A stretch of DNA of 7,198 nt from Candidatus Avimicrobium faecavium (GCA_904419105.1 CAJFQR010000142.1:1-7198); one strand, 5' to 3'. Positions 1-6,686 are shown, counted from the stretch's first letter. Numbers and translations are program-made. The notes: generated from the letters alone by a model not told the origin.

Positions 1-803
1 TGAAGCAGCGTCTAGATGCTCTGTTAGTGGAACAGGGATTGGCACAGAGCCGGGAGAGAGCCAAGGCCCTGATTATGGCTGGCACTGTCTATGTCGATGG
101 GCAAAAAGCGGATAAAGCTGGAACGATGCTCAAAGGCGGTGAGCAGATCGAGATCCGTGGAAATACCATTCCCTATGTGAGCCGGGGCGGCTTAAAACTT
201 GAGAAGGCGATGGCCTCCTTTGGGCTGTCGATGGACGGAAAGATCTGTTGCGATTTTGGAGCTTCCACAGGTGGATTTACCGATTGTATGCTGCAAAACG
301 GGGCGGTAAAGGTTTATGCCGTTGATGTTGGGTATGGGGAACTGGCCTGGTCATTGCGCAGCAATCCAAGAGTTATTAATCTGGAACGCACTAATATTCG
401 CTATCTTACTGATGAGCAGATCCCCGAACAGGTCGATTTCATCTCGGTAGATGTATCCTTCATCTCGCTCACGCTGATTCTGCCTGTGGTTTACCGGTTT
501 CTCAAGGAAGGCGCCAGCTCCGTCTGTCTGGTTAAACCGCAGTTTGAAGCCGGTCGGGAAAAGGTCGGAAAAAACGGTATTATCAAGGACCCTGCAGTGC
601 ACCTGGAAGTGCTTCGCAAGGTTTACAACTTTGCCAGAGAGCTTGGTTTTTCCGTGGAAGGGCTTGACTTTTCCCCAATCAAGGGAGCCAAAGGAAATAT
701 TGAATATCTGATACACCTGAAAAAGAGCGAAGAGGATTCTGTCATTGACGATGCATTTTTGGTGAAGATCGTTGGACGTTCCCATGAGGACCTGGACCGG
801 TAA
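1..803 (+). CDS. tlyA: TlyA-family 16S/23S rRNA (cytidine-2'-O)-methyltransferase, lacking only the first base of its start codon
   Basis: Members of this family use SAM to 2'-O-methylate a cytidine in 16S rRNA and, in some species, one in 23S rRNA; some are also reported as haemolysins. The window opens with TG followed in frame by codons for KQRLDALL, which matches the usual TlyA N-terminus (M-K-x-R-L-D-x-L-L). The A of ATG is therefore the base just before position 1, and the protein is 267 residues, normal for the family. An internal GTG at 27 would cut into the S4 domain and is rejected. The N-terminal S4 RNA-binding domain covers about residues 1-60. A Rossmann methyltransferase domain follows, with SRGGLKLE, the SAM loop DFGASTGGFTD (about 85-95), DVSFISL (about 151) and KPQFE (about 179). 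K66, D151, K179 and E235 match, with a constant offset of 3, the K69-D154-K182-E238 tetrad I recall for the Mycobacterium tuberculosis enzyme. It is the first visible gene of an operon; nadK starts 15 nt after its stop. Confidence 0.95.
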   Translation, partial: KQRLDALLVEQGLAQSRERAKALIMAGTVYVDGQKADKAGTMLKGGEQIEIRGNTIPYVSRGGLKLEKAMASFGLSMDGKICCDFGASTGGFTDCMLQNGAVKVYAVDVGYGELAWSLRSNPRVINLERTNIRYLTDEQIPEQVDFISVDVSFISLTLILPVVYRFLKEGASSVCLVKPQFEAGREKVGKNGIIKDPAVHLEVLRKVYNFARELGFSVEGLDFSPIKGAKGNIEYLIHLKKSEEDSVIDDAFLVKIVGRSHEDLDR

Positions 804-818
804 AGGAGGCCTGAGGCC

Positions 819-1673
819 ATGCGCTGCTATCTGATCGTCAATTTGACAAAGGAAAACGCCTCATCCTGCGCCAGGGATGCCATTGCTTTGCTGTGCCAGG
901 CCGGTGCCCAAGTGATCCTGACTCCTGAGACGGCGGTAGCACTGGGGGAACAAGAACCTTTGCGGCTTCCAGATAAAGAGGCAATGGAAGCATGTGACAT
1001 TGCAATCAGTATTGGGGGGGATGGTACATTATTGCATGCCGCCATCGACGCGCTTATGTTTGACAAGCCGGTTATCGGTATCAATTCAGGACGTCTGGGC
1101 TATCTGACTCAGATTGAGCGTCCACTTGAGAATTCGCTGTCTAAACTGGCGGCTGGGCAGTTCAGCATCCAACCCCGCACTGTTCTGGAAGCGGAGATTT
1201 TGCAGAAAGACGGCAGCAGACAGCATCTTTTCGCCATCAACGATATTGTAATTGCTCGAAATACTGTGGCGAATATGATTGATATTGAAGTGGAACGCGG
1301 AAGGATCTCCTTTGCTTCTTACCGGGCAGATGGACTGATTATCGCTACCCCAACGGGTTCTACCGCCTATTCGATGTCCGCCGGGGGCGCCATTGTGGAT
1401 CCAAACATGGAATGTCTGATCATGACACCAATTTGTCCCCATTCACTTGCGGACCGCAGCGTCGTTTTGACAGCGCGGGAACCGCTTCATGTGCGCTTGG
1501 TCACCCGCAACACAATGCCGGATGCCGGAGTTTCGGTGGATGGCGCTGCACCTTTGCCAATGGTTGACGGCACAGAGCTGTACATATACGCTTCCGCAAA
1601 ACGATCGCTGTTCGTTCAGCTGGATGATGTCAGTTTTTATAAAACTCTCGGCCAAAAGCTGATTGGAAAATGA
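819..1673 (+). CDS. nadK: NAD kinase (ATP/polyphosphate-dependent)
   Basis: This cytosolic enzyme phosphorylates NAD+ to NADP+ and is the cell's only route to NADP(H). The 284-residue product has the family's hallmark motifs in order: GGDGT at 66-70 (catalytic Asp), INSGRLGYL at 88-96, an ND pair at 141-142 (the NE/ND motif that binds NAD ribose), DGLIIATPTGSTAYSMSAGG at about 171-190, and PICPHSL at 204-210. Length is typical of the bacterial enzyme. The ATG at 819 has an AAGGAGG site at 803-809, which begins on the last base of the tlyA stop codon, with a 9-nt spacer. It lies 15 nt after tlyA and 19 nt before argR, so it is co-transcribed. A seven-G run (1014-1020) falls in the GGD codons but the frame is intact. 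Confidence 0.97.
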   Translation: MRCYLIVNLTKENASSCARDAIALLCQAGAQVILTPETAVALGEQEPLRLPDKEAMEACDIAISIGGDGTLLHAAIDALMFDKPVIGINSGRLGYLTQIERPLENSLSKLAAGQFSIQPRTVLEAEILQKDGSRQHLFAINDIVIARNTVANMIDIEVERGRISFASYRADGLIIATPTGSTAYSMSAGGAIVDPNMECLIMTPICPHSLADRSVVLTAREPLHVRLVTRNTMPDAGVSVDGAAPLPMVDGTELYIYASAKRSLFVQLDDVSFYKTLGQKLIGK

Positions 1674-1679
1674 AATTTC

Positions 1680-1688
1680 GGAGAAAGG
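1680..1688 (+). promoter_or_regulatory. Ribosome binding site that decides the argR start
   Basis: A GGAGAAAGG stretch lies just after the nadK stop codon. It places ATG 1693 at 4-9 nt and ATG 1699 at 10-15 nt from its purine core. It lies downstream of the in-frame TTG at 1663, so that TTG has no comparable site and is unlikely to be used. Confidence 0.6.
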
Positions 1689-1692
1689 TTTG

Positions 1693-2154
1693 ATGGTTAT
1701 GAAACCGGAGCGACACAGGAAAATCTTGGAACTCATTTCAGACAATGCGATCACCACCCAGGAAGATCTGATGCAGCGTCTCTCGGAAGCGGGCTTCTCC
1801 GTAACTCAGGCGACCGTTTCCAGAGATATCAAGGAGCTGCGGCTGGTCAAAGTCCAGTCCTCCGATGGGCGGTATGTCTATGCCAAGCCGAACCAAGGCC
1901 AGGAGGAGGGGGACATCGAGAGTTTTCGAGCTCTTCTCATCCAGTCGCTGCTGCATATTGATTACGCCAACAATATGGTCGTGGTTCAGTGCAAAACCGG
2001 TATGGCCAATGCGGTCTGCCGTCTGATGGAGCAGCTTCACTGGAAAGGCATTGTGGGCACATTGTCCGGCGATGACACCATCTTTGTCCTGATGCGGGAT
2101 GAGCCGCAGGCGGCGGAATTTGTCCGGCAGCTTCAAAAGCTGGGCCGGGCGTAA
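1693..2154 (+). CDS. argR: Arginine repressor ArgR/AhrC
   Basis: ArgR is a hexameric, arginine-responsive DNA-binding regulator that represses arginine biosynthesis and, in Bacilli, activates arginine catabolism. From ATG 1693 the protein has 153 residues (151 from ATG 1699), matching the roughly 150-residue family. The N-terminal winged helix (about 1-70) carries ATVSRDIKELRLVK, with the family's Ser43-Arg44 recognition-helix motif. The C-terminal oligomerisation domain carries GTLSGDDTIFVL, whose Asp pair at 127-128 corresponds to the arginine-binding residues. It sits between nadK and recN, the usual Firmicute position. I found no convincing ARG box in the visible non-coding DNA, so autoregulation cannot be judged here. 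The exact start (1693 or 1699) is uncertain. Confidence 0.95.
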   Translation: MVMKPERHRKILELISDNAITTQEDLMQRLSEAGFSVTQATVSRDIKELRLVKVQSSDGRYVYAKPNQGQEEGDIESFRALLIQSLLHIDYANNMVVVQCKTGMANAVCRLMEQLHWKGIVGTLSGDDTIFVLMRDEPQAAEFVRQLQKLGRA

Positions 2155-2168
2155 AAGGAGGGATAGGC

Positions 2169-3842
2169 GTGCTGTCACAGCTCTACATCAAAAATGTCGC
2201 TGTTATCAAGGAGGCGAGCATTGATTTTGCACCGGGGCTCAATATCTTTACTGGTGAGACCGGTGCCGGTAAAACCATCCTGATCAATGCCATCAATGCC
2301 GTTCTCGGCGAGCGAACAAGTCGGGATATCATCCGTACCGGAGAGGATTCGGCTGTGATTACCGCTGTTTTTGACGAGCTTCCGCAGCAGGTCCAGCTGC
2401 GGCTCTGCGACCTTGGTTACGACCTCGACCCGGAGGACAGTCTTCTGGTCTCCCGGACGCTGCACAGCGATGGCAAGACCCAGTGCAAACTCAACGGCCA
2501 GCCGGCTACTGTCTCGATGCTCAAGAGCATTGCATCAATGCTGATCAATATCCACGGTCAGCACGACAGTCAGCAGCTGCTCGCAGCGGAAAAGCATCTG
2601 GGATATATCGATGCCTATGGTGGACTGGGTGAGGAGCTGGCCGCTTATCGGGTGGAGTTCGAGGCTCTCAAAGCCATCTATGAGCGCATCAATGAGCTGA
2701 GTACCGATGAAGCGGAAAAAGCCCATAAGACCGATCTGCTTACCTATCAAATCGGAGAGATCTCCGCAGCGGAACTGACCCCGGGTGAGGAGGAGGAGCT
2801 TATGGCTCAGCGGACGGTGGCCCGCAATTCTGAACGGATTACCCAGTCACTTGCGGCAGCGCTGACGCTGATCCAGGGGGACGAGAGCGGGGAGATCCCA
2901 GGCGCAGCCGAACTTCTGGAACAGATTGCCGAACAGCTGTCCGATGTCGGCCGCTATCTGCCGGACTATGAATCGCTTGCCACGACGATCCGCAGCCATC
3001 AGTACGATCTGGAGGAGAGTGCTTCGTCCATTCAGGATTCACTGGAAGAGATGGAGTATGACCCGGCCAGGCTGGAGAGCATTGAGGAGCGGCTCTCAGT
3101 CATCCAGCAGCTCAAGAGAAAATACGGTTCGGACATTCCTGCTATTTTGGAATTTTTGGAGCGCGCCAAACAGGAGCTGGATGACATCATCTTCTCTGAG
3201 GAGAAACTTACTGCCCTCGAGCAGCAGCGAAGTGAACAGTTTTCCCGTTGTCACGCCTTGGCCCAGGAGCTCTCCCGCAAGCGTCATTCTGCCGCAGAGG
3301 CTTTTATCAAAAAGATCGAAGAAGAACTGCGCTTTTTGGATATGGCATCGGTACGGTTTATGCCACGTTTTAGGGAGAAGGCACTCTCTTCCACCGGTAT
3401 GGATGAATTTGAGCTGATGGTGAGCACCAATGTCGGCGAAGAACCAAAGCCTCTCGCCAAAATCGCCTCCGGCGGTGAGCTCTCCCGTATTATGCTCGCA
3501 ATGAAAAACGTCCTTGCGGATAAGGACCAGGTCGGAACGATGATCTTTGATGAGATTGATACCGGCGTCAGCGGTCGTGCTGCCCAGAAGATCGGCCGCA
3601 AACTCCATGAGGTGTCCAGAGGCCGTCAGGTCATCTGTGTAACCCATCTCGCACAGGTTGCCGCCTTTGCCGATCACCACCTTCTCATCAGCAAGAATGT
3701 CCTGGAGGGCAAAACCTATACAACGGTCAAACCGCTGACTGCTTCCGATCGGGTCAAGGAGCTCGCCCGCATCATGGGGGGGGATGTGGTTACATCAGCC
3801 ACCCTCAATGCAGCCGAGGAACTTCTGGAAAAATCAAAATGA
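2169..3842 (+). CDS. recN: DNA repair protein RecN (SMC-like ATPase)
   Basis: RecN is an SMC-related ATPase that is recruited early to double-strand breaks and promotes RecA-dependent recombinational repair. The 557-residue product shows a full ABC/SMC head split by a coiled-coil insertion. Its motifs are: Walker A GETGAGKT at 29-36; Q-loop region INIHGQHDSQQL at 126-137, a RecN hallmark; Glu/Leu-rich helical arms at about 155-385; signature SGGELS at 434-439; Walker B TMIFDEID at 457-464; and the His-switch VTHLAQVAA at about 491-499. The length is normal. The start is GTG, with AAAGGAGGG (2154-2162) directly after the argR stop and 7 nt from AGGAGG to GTG. An eight-G run at 3776-3783 codes Gly-Gly-Asp and leaves the frame intact. 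It is the last gene of the operon, and no terminator follows its stop. Confidence 0.97.
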   Translation: MLSQLYIKNVAVIKEASIDFAPGLNIFTGETGAGKTILINAINAVLGERTSRDIIRTGEDSAVITAVFDELPQQVQLRLCDLGYDLDPEDSLLVSRTLHSDGKTQCKLNGQPATVSMLKSIASMLINIHGQHDSQQLLAAEKHLGYIDAYGGLGEELAAYRVEFEALKAIYERINELSTDEAEKAHKTDLLTYQIGEISAAELTPGEEEELMAQRTVARNSERITQSLAAALTLIQGDESGEIPGAAELLEQIAEQLSDVGRYLPDYESLATTIRSHQYDLEESASSIQDSLEEMEYDPARLESIEERLSVIQQLKRKYGSDIPAILEFLERAKQELDDIIFSEEKLTALEQQRSEQFSRCHALAQELSRKRHSAAEAFIKKIEEELRFLDMASVRFMPRFREKALSSTGMDEFELMVSTNVGEEPKPLAKIASGGELSRIMLAMKNVLADKDQVGTMIFDEIDTGVSGRAAQKIGRKLHEVSRGRQVICVTHLAQVAAFADHHLLISKNVLEGKTYTTVKPLTASDRVKELARIMGGDVVTSATLNAAEELLEKSK

Positions 3843-3846
3843 GCGC

Positions 3847-3875
3847 TTGACAAACTTTTTTTGATGGGCTATAAT
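3847..3875 (+). promoter_or_regulatory. Perfect-consensus sigma-A promoter for the tyrS T-box leader
   Basis: TTGACA at 3847-3852 and TATAAT at 3870-3875 are exact matches to the housekeeping consensus, separated by the optimal 17 bp. The predicted start of transcription is an A at about 3882. The -35 box begins only four bases after the recN stop. The strong promoter fits a gene whose expression is then reduced by transcription attenuation in the leader. Confidence 0.92.
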
Positions 3876-4084
3876 TCAGACAATGGCTTTGACGGGAACA
3901 GATAGCCGGTCCAGTCAGTCTGCAGAGAGCCTTTGGTTGGTGAAAAAAGGCGGGGGCAGACCGGTGAGTACCTCCCTGAGCTGCAGTCTGAACAGGTTTT
4001 AGCAGTTAGTAGGATGTGCCGCAGGAGCAGCGTTATTGGCTCAGGATGCATGACATCCGCTGAGGCCGCCAATGGGCGGCGAAC

Positions 4085-4116
4085 AGAGGTGGTACCGCGC
4101 TTGATATGCGCCCTCT
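4085..4116 (+). promoter_or_regulatory. T-box antiterminator with tRNA acceptor-binding bulge
   Basis: AGAGG 4085-4089 pairs with CCTCT 4112-4116, and GCGC 4097-4100 with GCGC 4108-4111. These leave the exact seven-base T-box bulge TGGTACC at 4090-4096. The UGGU portion is complementary to an uncharged 3' end reading ACCA, so it requires discriminator base A73, which bacterial tRNA-Tyr carries. Bases 4109-4116 are also the 5' arm of the terminator, so the two folds exclude each other. Confidence 0.9.
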
Positions 4117-4145
4117 ATCCCATATTGGGGATAGAGGGCGTTTTT
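4109..4145 (+). terminator. Regulated intrinsic terminator of the tyrS T-box
   Basis: A perfect 13-bp stem pairs 4109-4121 with 4128-4140, has a six-base ATATTG loop, and is followed by TTTTT at 4141-4145. The tyrS ribosome binding site lies downstream and outside the hairpin, so control is by premature termination and not by blocking translation. Confidence 0.95.
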
Positions 4146-4170
4146 GATTTCAAAGGAGGAGAACGCAACA

Positions 4171-5400
4171 ATGGGAATCTATGAAGAACTCCAGGCTCGA
4201 GGCCTGATCGCTCAGGTCACCGATGAGCCTGAGATCCGCGAGTTGATCAACAACGGGGGTGCCCGGTTCTATATCGGTTTTGATCCCACCGCTGACTCGC
4301 TGCATGTAGGCCATTTTATGGCCCTCTGCCTGATGAAGCGCCTGCAGCTGGCAGGAAACAGGCCCATCGTCCTTGTCGGCGGCGGCACTGGCATGGTCGG
4401 TGACCCCTCCGGCCGTACCGATATGCGCAAGATGATGACTCCCGAGACCATCCAGCACAACTGTGATTGCTTTAAGAAGCAGATGGAGCGCTTTATCGAA
4501 TTCGGTGAGGATAAGGCCATCATGGTCAACAACGCCGATTGGCTGATGGATCTTAAATATGTAGAGCTTCTGCGTGAGGTCGGTGTCTACTTCTCGGTCA
4601 ATAATATGCTTCGCGCAGAATGCTACAAACAGCGTATGGAGCAGGGCCTTAGCTTCTTTGAATTCAACTACATGATCATGCAGGCCTATGACTTCTACCA
4701 TCTGCATCAGACCCTCGGCTGCAACATGCAGTTTGGCGGCAACGACCAGTGGAGCAATATGCTTGCGGGTACCGAACTGATTCGGAAAAAGACCGGTGAC
4801 GATGCCTATGCAATGACCATCACCCTTCTGCTCAACAGCGAGGGAAAGAAGATGGGCAAGACCGCCAGCGGCGCCGTCTGGCTTGATCCGAATAAGACCA
4901 GCCCCTATGAGTTCTTCCAGTACTGGCGCAATGTGGACGATCAGGATGTGATGAAGTGCATGCGCCTGCTCACCTTCAGGTCTCTCGAGGAAATTGAAGA
5001 GATGGAACACTGGGATGCCAGCCGGATCAACGAGAAGAAGGAGATCCTCGCCTACGAGCTCACCGAGATGGTCCACGGCAAGGAAGAGGCAAATAAGGCC
5101 CTGGACGCTGCCCGCGCGCTGTTTGGCGCCGGTGCTGACAGCGCCAACATTCCTGCTTTCGAGGTGCCAGCTTCGATGCTTGCGGAAGATGGCAGCGCCT
5201 CTGTTATCGATCTGCTGGTAGCTGCCGGTATCTGCCCCTCCAAGTCGGAAGCACGCCGCGCAATTCAGCAAGGAGGCGTCACCGTCGGCGAAGAAAAGGT
5301 CGAGGACCTTGCCGCTGCTCTGTCTCACGCCCAGATGGAGGAAGGTGTTCTGCTGCGCCGCGGAAAGAAGACTTTCAAGCGCATTATCCTTGCAAAGTAA
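4171..5400 (+). CDS. tyrS: Tyrosyl-tRNA synthetase (class I)
   Basis: This enzyme charges tRNA-Tyr with tyrosine via a tyrosyl-adenylate, acting in the cytosol as a homodimer. The 409-residue protein has the class Ic catalytic core with FYIGFDPT at 33-40, the HIGH-type motif HVGH at 45-48, the tyrosine-site segment GGNDQW at 189-194, and a KMSKS-type loop KMGKT at 227-231. A C-terminal S4 RNA-binding domain (about 344-409) contains the SKSEARRAIQQGGVTV signature. The length is that of bacterial TyrRS. ATG 4171 is chosen because AAAGGAGGAG lies at 4152-4161; an in-frame TTG at 4144 falls in the terminator U-tract and has no ribosome site. Expression is controlled by the T-box leader just upstream. 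It is the only gene of its transcription unit. Confidence 0.98.
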   Translation: MGIYEELQARGLIAQVTDEPEIRELINNGGARFYIGFDPTADSLHVGHFMALCLMKRLQLAGNRPIVLVGGGTGMVGDPSGRTDMRKMMTPETIQHNCDCFKKQMERFIEFGEDKAIMVNNADWLMDLKYVELLREVGVYFSVNNMLRAECYKQRMEQGLSFFEFNYMIMQAYDFYHLHQTLGCNMQFGGNDQWSNMLAGTELIRKKTGDDAYAMTITLLLNSEGKKMGKTASGAVWLDPNKTSPYEFFQYWRNVDDQDVMKCMRLLTFRSLEEIEEMEHWDASRINEKKEILAYELTEMVHGKEEANKALDAARALFGAGADSANIPAFEVPASMLAEDGSASVIDLLVAAGICPSKSEARRAIQQGGVTVGEEKVEDLAAALSHAQMEEGVLLRRGKKTFKRIILAK

Positions 5401-5427
5401 TCAAAGCTTTGCTCTTTTTACGAGACA

Positions 5428-5461
5428 GCAAAAAAGCCCGTGCAATGCACGGGCTTTTTGC
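5428..5461. terminator. Bidirectional intrinsic terminator between convergent tyrS and asd
   Basis: GCCCGTGC 5436-5443 pairs with GCACGGGC 5447-5454 around an AAT loop. Five Ts follow on the + strand (5455-5459). On the - strand the six As at 5430-5435 become a U-tract. The hairpin therefore can stop transcription arriving from tyrS on one side and from asd on the other; its end is 28 nt past the asd stop. Confidence 0.93.
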
Positions 5462-5489
5462 GGGTATGGACACAATAATAAGGGAAAAA

Positions 5490-6563
5490 TCAAAGATAGC
5501 CGTTTTCCGCCAGCAGTTCTGCCATCAGGATTGCACCGCCGGCAGCACCACGGATGGTATTGTGTGACAGGCAGACAAATTTGTAGTCATACTGGCTGTC
5601 CTCCCGCAGGCGGCCGATGGAGACACCCATACCGCCTTCCAGATCCCGGTGGAGCCGGGTCTGCGGCATATTGTCCTCTTCAAAGTAGGTGAGGAACTGC
5701 TTCGGGGCAGATGGGAGTCCAAGGCGCTGCGGTTCGCCGGAAAATTCCTTCCACCGCTGGAGGATCTCCTCTTTGGAGGGCTTATGCTCAAACCGTACAA
5801 AGACTGCTGCCATGTGACCGTCCGATACGGGAACGCGGATACACTGGGTAGTGATGGAGGGGGAGGAGGCCAGCTTGATCTCGCCGTTCTCAATATGTCC
5901 CCAGATCTTCATAGGCTCCCGCTCGCTCTTCTCCTCCTCGCCGCTGATAAAGGGAATGACATTATCTACCATCTCCGGCCAGGTCTCAAAGGTCTTACCG
6001 GCGCCTGAGATCGCCTGATAGGTACAGGCCAAGACCTCTTTAACTCCAAAGTCCCGGAGCGGCTGAAGTGCGGGTACATAGCTCTGCAGCGAGCAGTTGG
6101 ATTTGACCGCGATGAAGCCGCGCTTAGTCCCCAGACGCGTGCGCTGTGCTTCAATGATCTGAATGTGCTCGGGATTGAGCTCAGGTATGATCATCGGAAC
6201 ATCGGGGGTAAAGCGATGGGCAGAGTTGTTGGAGATCACCGGACACTCGGCACGGGCGTATCGCTCCTCAAGCGCACGGATCTCATCCTTCTTCATATCG
6301 ACCGCACAGAAGACAAAGTCCAGGCCGTCTGCCATCTCTTCGACCTTTGAGGCATCGATCATGACAAGATCGGCTACATTCGCCGGTATGGGGCTGGGCA
6401 TAGACCAGCGTCCGTCAAGCGCCTCAACATAGGTCTTACCGGCCGAGCGGGGAGAAGCCGCCGCCTTGACGACCTCAAACCATGGGTGATTTTCCAGCAG
6501 CGAGACAAACCGCTGGCCGACCATACCTGTGGCGCCTACCACGCCGACTTTGTACTTTTTCAT
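5490..6563 (-). CDS. asd: Aspartate-semialdehyde dehydrogenase, archaeal/fungal-type
   Basis: The enzyme reduces aspartyl phosphate to aspartate semialdehyde with NADPH. This is the branch point to lysine/diaminopimelate and to homoserine (threonine, methionine). The 357-residue product shows the NADP-binding loop GATGMVGQRF at 10-19, SNNSAHR at 111-117, catalytic Cys157 in KSNCS, the GAGKTFETWPEMVDNVIPF segment at about 188-206, and the catalytic-base region RVPVSDGH ending at His250. The NNSAHR, SNCSLQSY and NVIPF segments resemble the archaeal/eukaryotic branch more than the E. coli or B. subtilis branch; this is a judgement from memory, not an alignment. The start is ATG at 6563-6561, with AGGGAGGTT (complement of 6572-6580) 10 nt upstream. 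The adjacent TTG at 6566-6564 is an alternative. It is convergent with tyrS, divergent from queA, and appears monocistronic. Confidence 0.96.
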   Translation of the reverse strand: MKKYKVGVVGATGMVGQRFVSLLENHPWFEVVKAAASPRSAGKTYVEALDGRWSMPSPIPANVADLVMIDASKVEEMADGLDFVFCAVDMKKDEIRALEERYARAECPVISNNSAHRFTPDVPMIIPELNPEHIQIIEAQRTRLGTKRGFIAVKSNCSLQSYVPALQPLRDFGVKEVLACTYQAISGAGKTFETWPEMVDNVIPFISGEEEKSEREPMKIWGHIENGEIKLASSPSITTQCIRVPVSDGHMAAVFVRFEHKPSKEEILQRWKEFSGEPQRLGLPSAPKQFLTYFEEDNMPQTRLHRDLEGGMGVSIGRLREDSQYDYKFVCLSHNTIRGAAGGAILMAELLAENGYL

Positions 6564-6586
6564 CAAAATCGAACCTCCCTTGGCAA

Positions 6587-6624
6587 AACAGGCAAGAATT
6601 TATTGAAAAACCATGCTGCCTGTT
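6587..6624. repeat. Inverted repeat with 8-bp arms flanking the -35 box of the + promoter
   Basis: AACAGGCA at 6587-6594 and its exact complement TGCCTGTT at 6617-6624 are separated by 22 bp, so the arm centres are 30 bp apart, close to three helical turns. The right arm ends one base before the TATAAT at 6626. On the - strand the same repeat lies in the asd leader and could form an RNA hairpin ending 6 nt before the asd ribosome site. It could be a dimeric operator, a leader hairpin, or chance. Confidence 0.5.
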
Positions 6625-6631
6625 CTATAAT
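6603..6631 (+). promoter_or_regulatory. Candidate sigma-A promoter for queA
   Basis: TTGAAA at 6603-6608 and a consensus TATAAT at 6626-6631 are spaced by exactly 17 bp. Transcription would start near 6638 and give queA a 5' UTR of about 195 nt, which is long. The site lies inside the asd leader. The only nearer alternative I see is a weak TTGTCT/CATTAT pair with 16-bp spacing at 6773-6800. Confidence 0.65.
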
Positions 6632-6661
6632 AAAATAGATTCCGTAGTGAAGAATATGCTG

Positions 6662-6686
6662 AACTGTCCTTTTAAGAAAAACAGTT
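6662..6686. repeat. Small hairpin near the predicted 5' end of the asd mRNA
   Basis: AACTGT 6662-6667 pairs with ACAGTT 6681-6686. The stem continues as TTTT 6670-6673 with AAAA 6677-6680 after a two-base CC bulge, with an AAG loop. In asd RNA it would form about 7 nt from the predicted 5' end, which could protect the message. It is also transcribed on the + strand from the 6603-6631 promoter. Confidence 0.45.

Larger units (their letters stand above)
3882..4145 (+). promoter_or_regulatory. T-box riboswitch (tRNA-Tyr sensing leader of tyrS)
   Basis: T-box leaders bind a specific tRNA and let transcription continue only if it is uncharged. Stem I is recognisable. GGG 3894-3896 pairs with CCC 3974-3976, next to tandem GA dinucleotides (3891-3892 and 3978-3979) resembling the kink-turn. 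CCGG 3906-3909 pairs with CCGG 3961-3964, and TCTGC 3919-3923 with GCAGA 3956-3960. The apical loop is of the AGAGAGCC...GGTTGGTG type. Between the first two helices the 3' side of the internal loop contains TAC at 3969-3971, a tyrosine codon, as expected before tyrS. AGTAG and GCGTTA in 4003-4035 resemble the conserved stem II/IIA-B elements. A stem III candidate pairs 4035-4048 with 4054-4073. The T-box sequence, antiterminator and terminator complete it. The 5' boundary is inferred from the promoter. Confidence 0.95.

Noticed and set aside
1014..1020. G7 run in nadK (and G8 run at 3776-3783 in recN) as phase-variation or frameshift sites
   Set aside because: Both encode conserved Gly-Gly-Asp codons, both frames are intact, and phase-variable control of housekeeping genes is unlikely; at most they are sequencing-error spots.
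1663..1692. TTG start giving argR a 10-residue N-terminal extension overlapping nadK
   Set aside because: It has no ribosome site, and the extension is absent from typical ArgR proteins; ATG 1693 or 1699 follows a purine-rich site.
3933..4184. 83-codon open frame through the T-box leader
   Set aside because: It lies in structured RNA, reads through the T-box and terminator, and its product has no recognisable features.
4150..5328. 392-codon open frame antisense to tyrS
   Set aside because: It is a shadow of the strongly codon-biased tyrS; it has no recognisable domain, and the sense protein is unambiguous.
6564..6566. TTG as the asd start, one codon before the ATG
   Set aside because: Its spacing is acceptable (7 nt), but an adjacent ATG is preferred; the difference is one residue.
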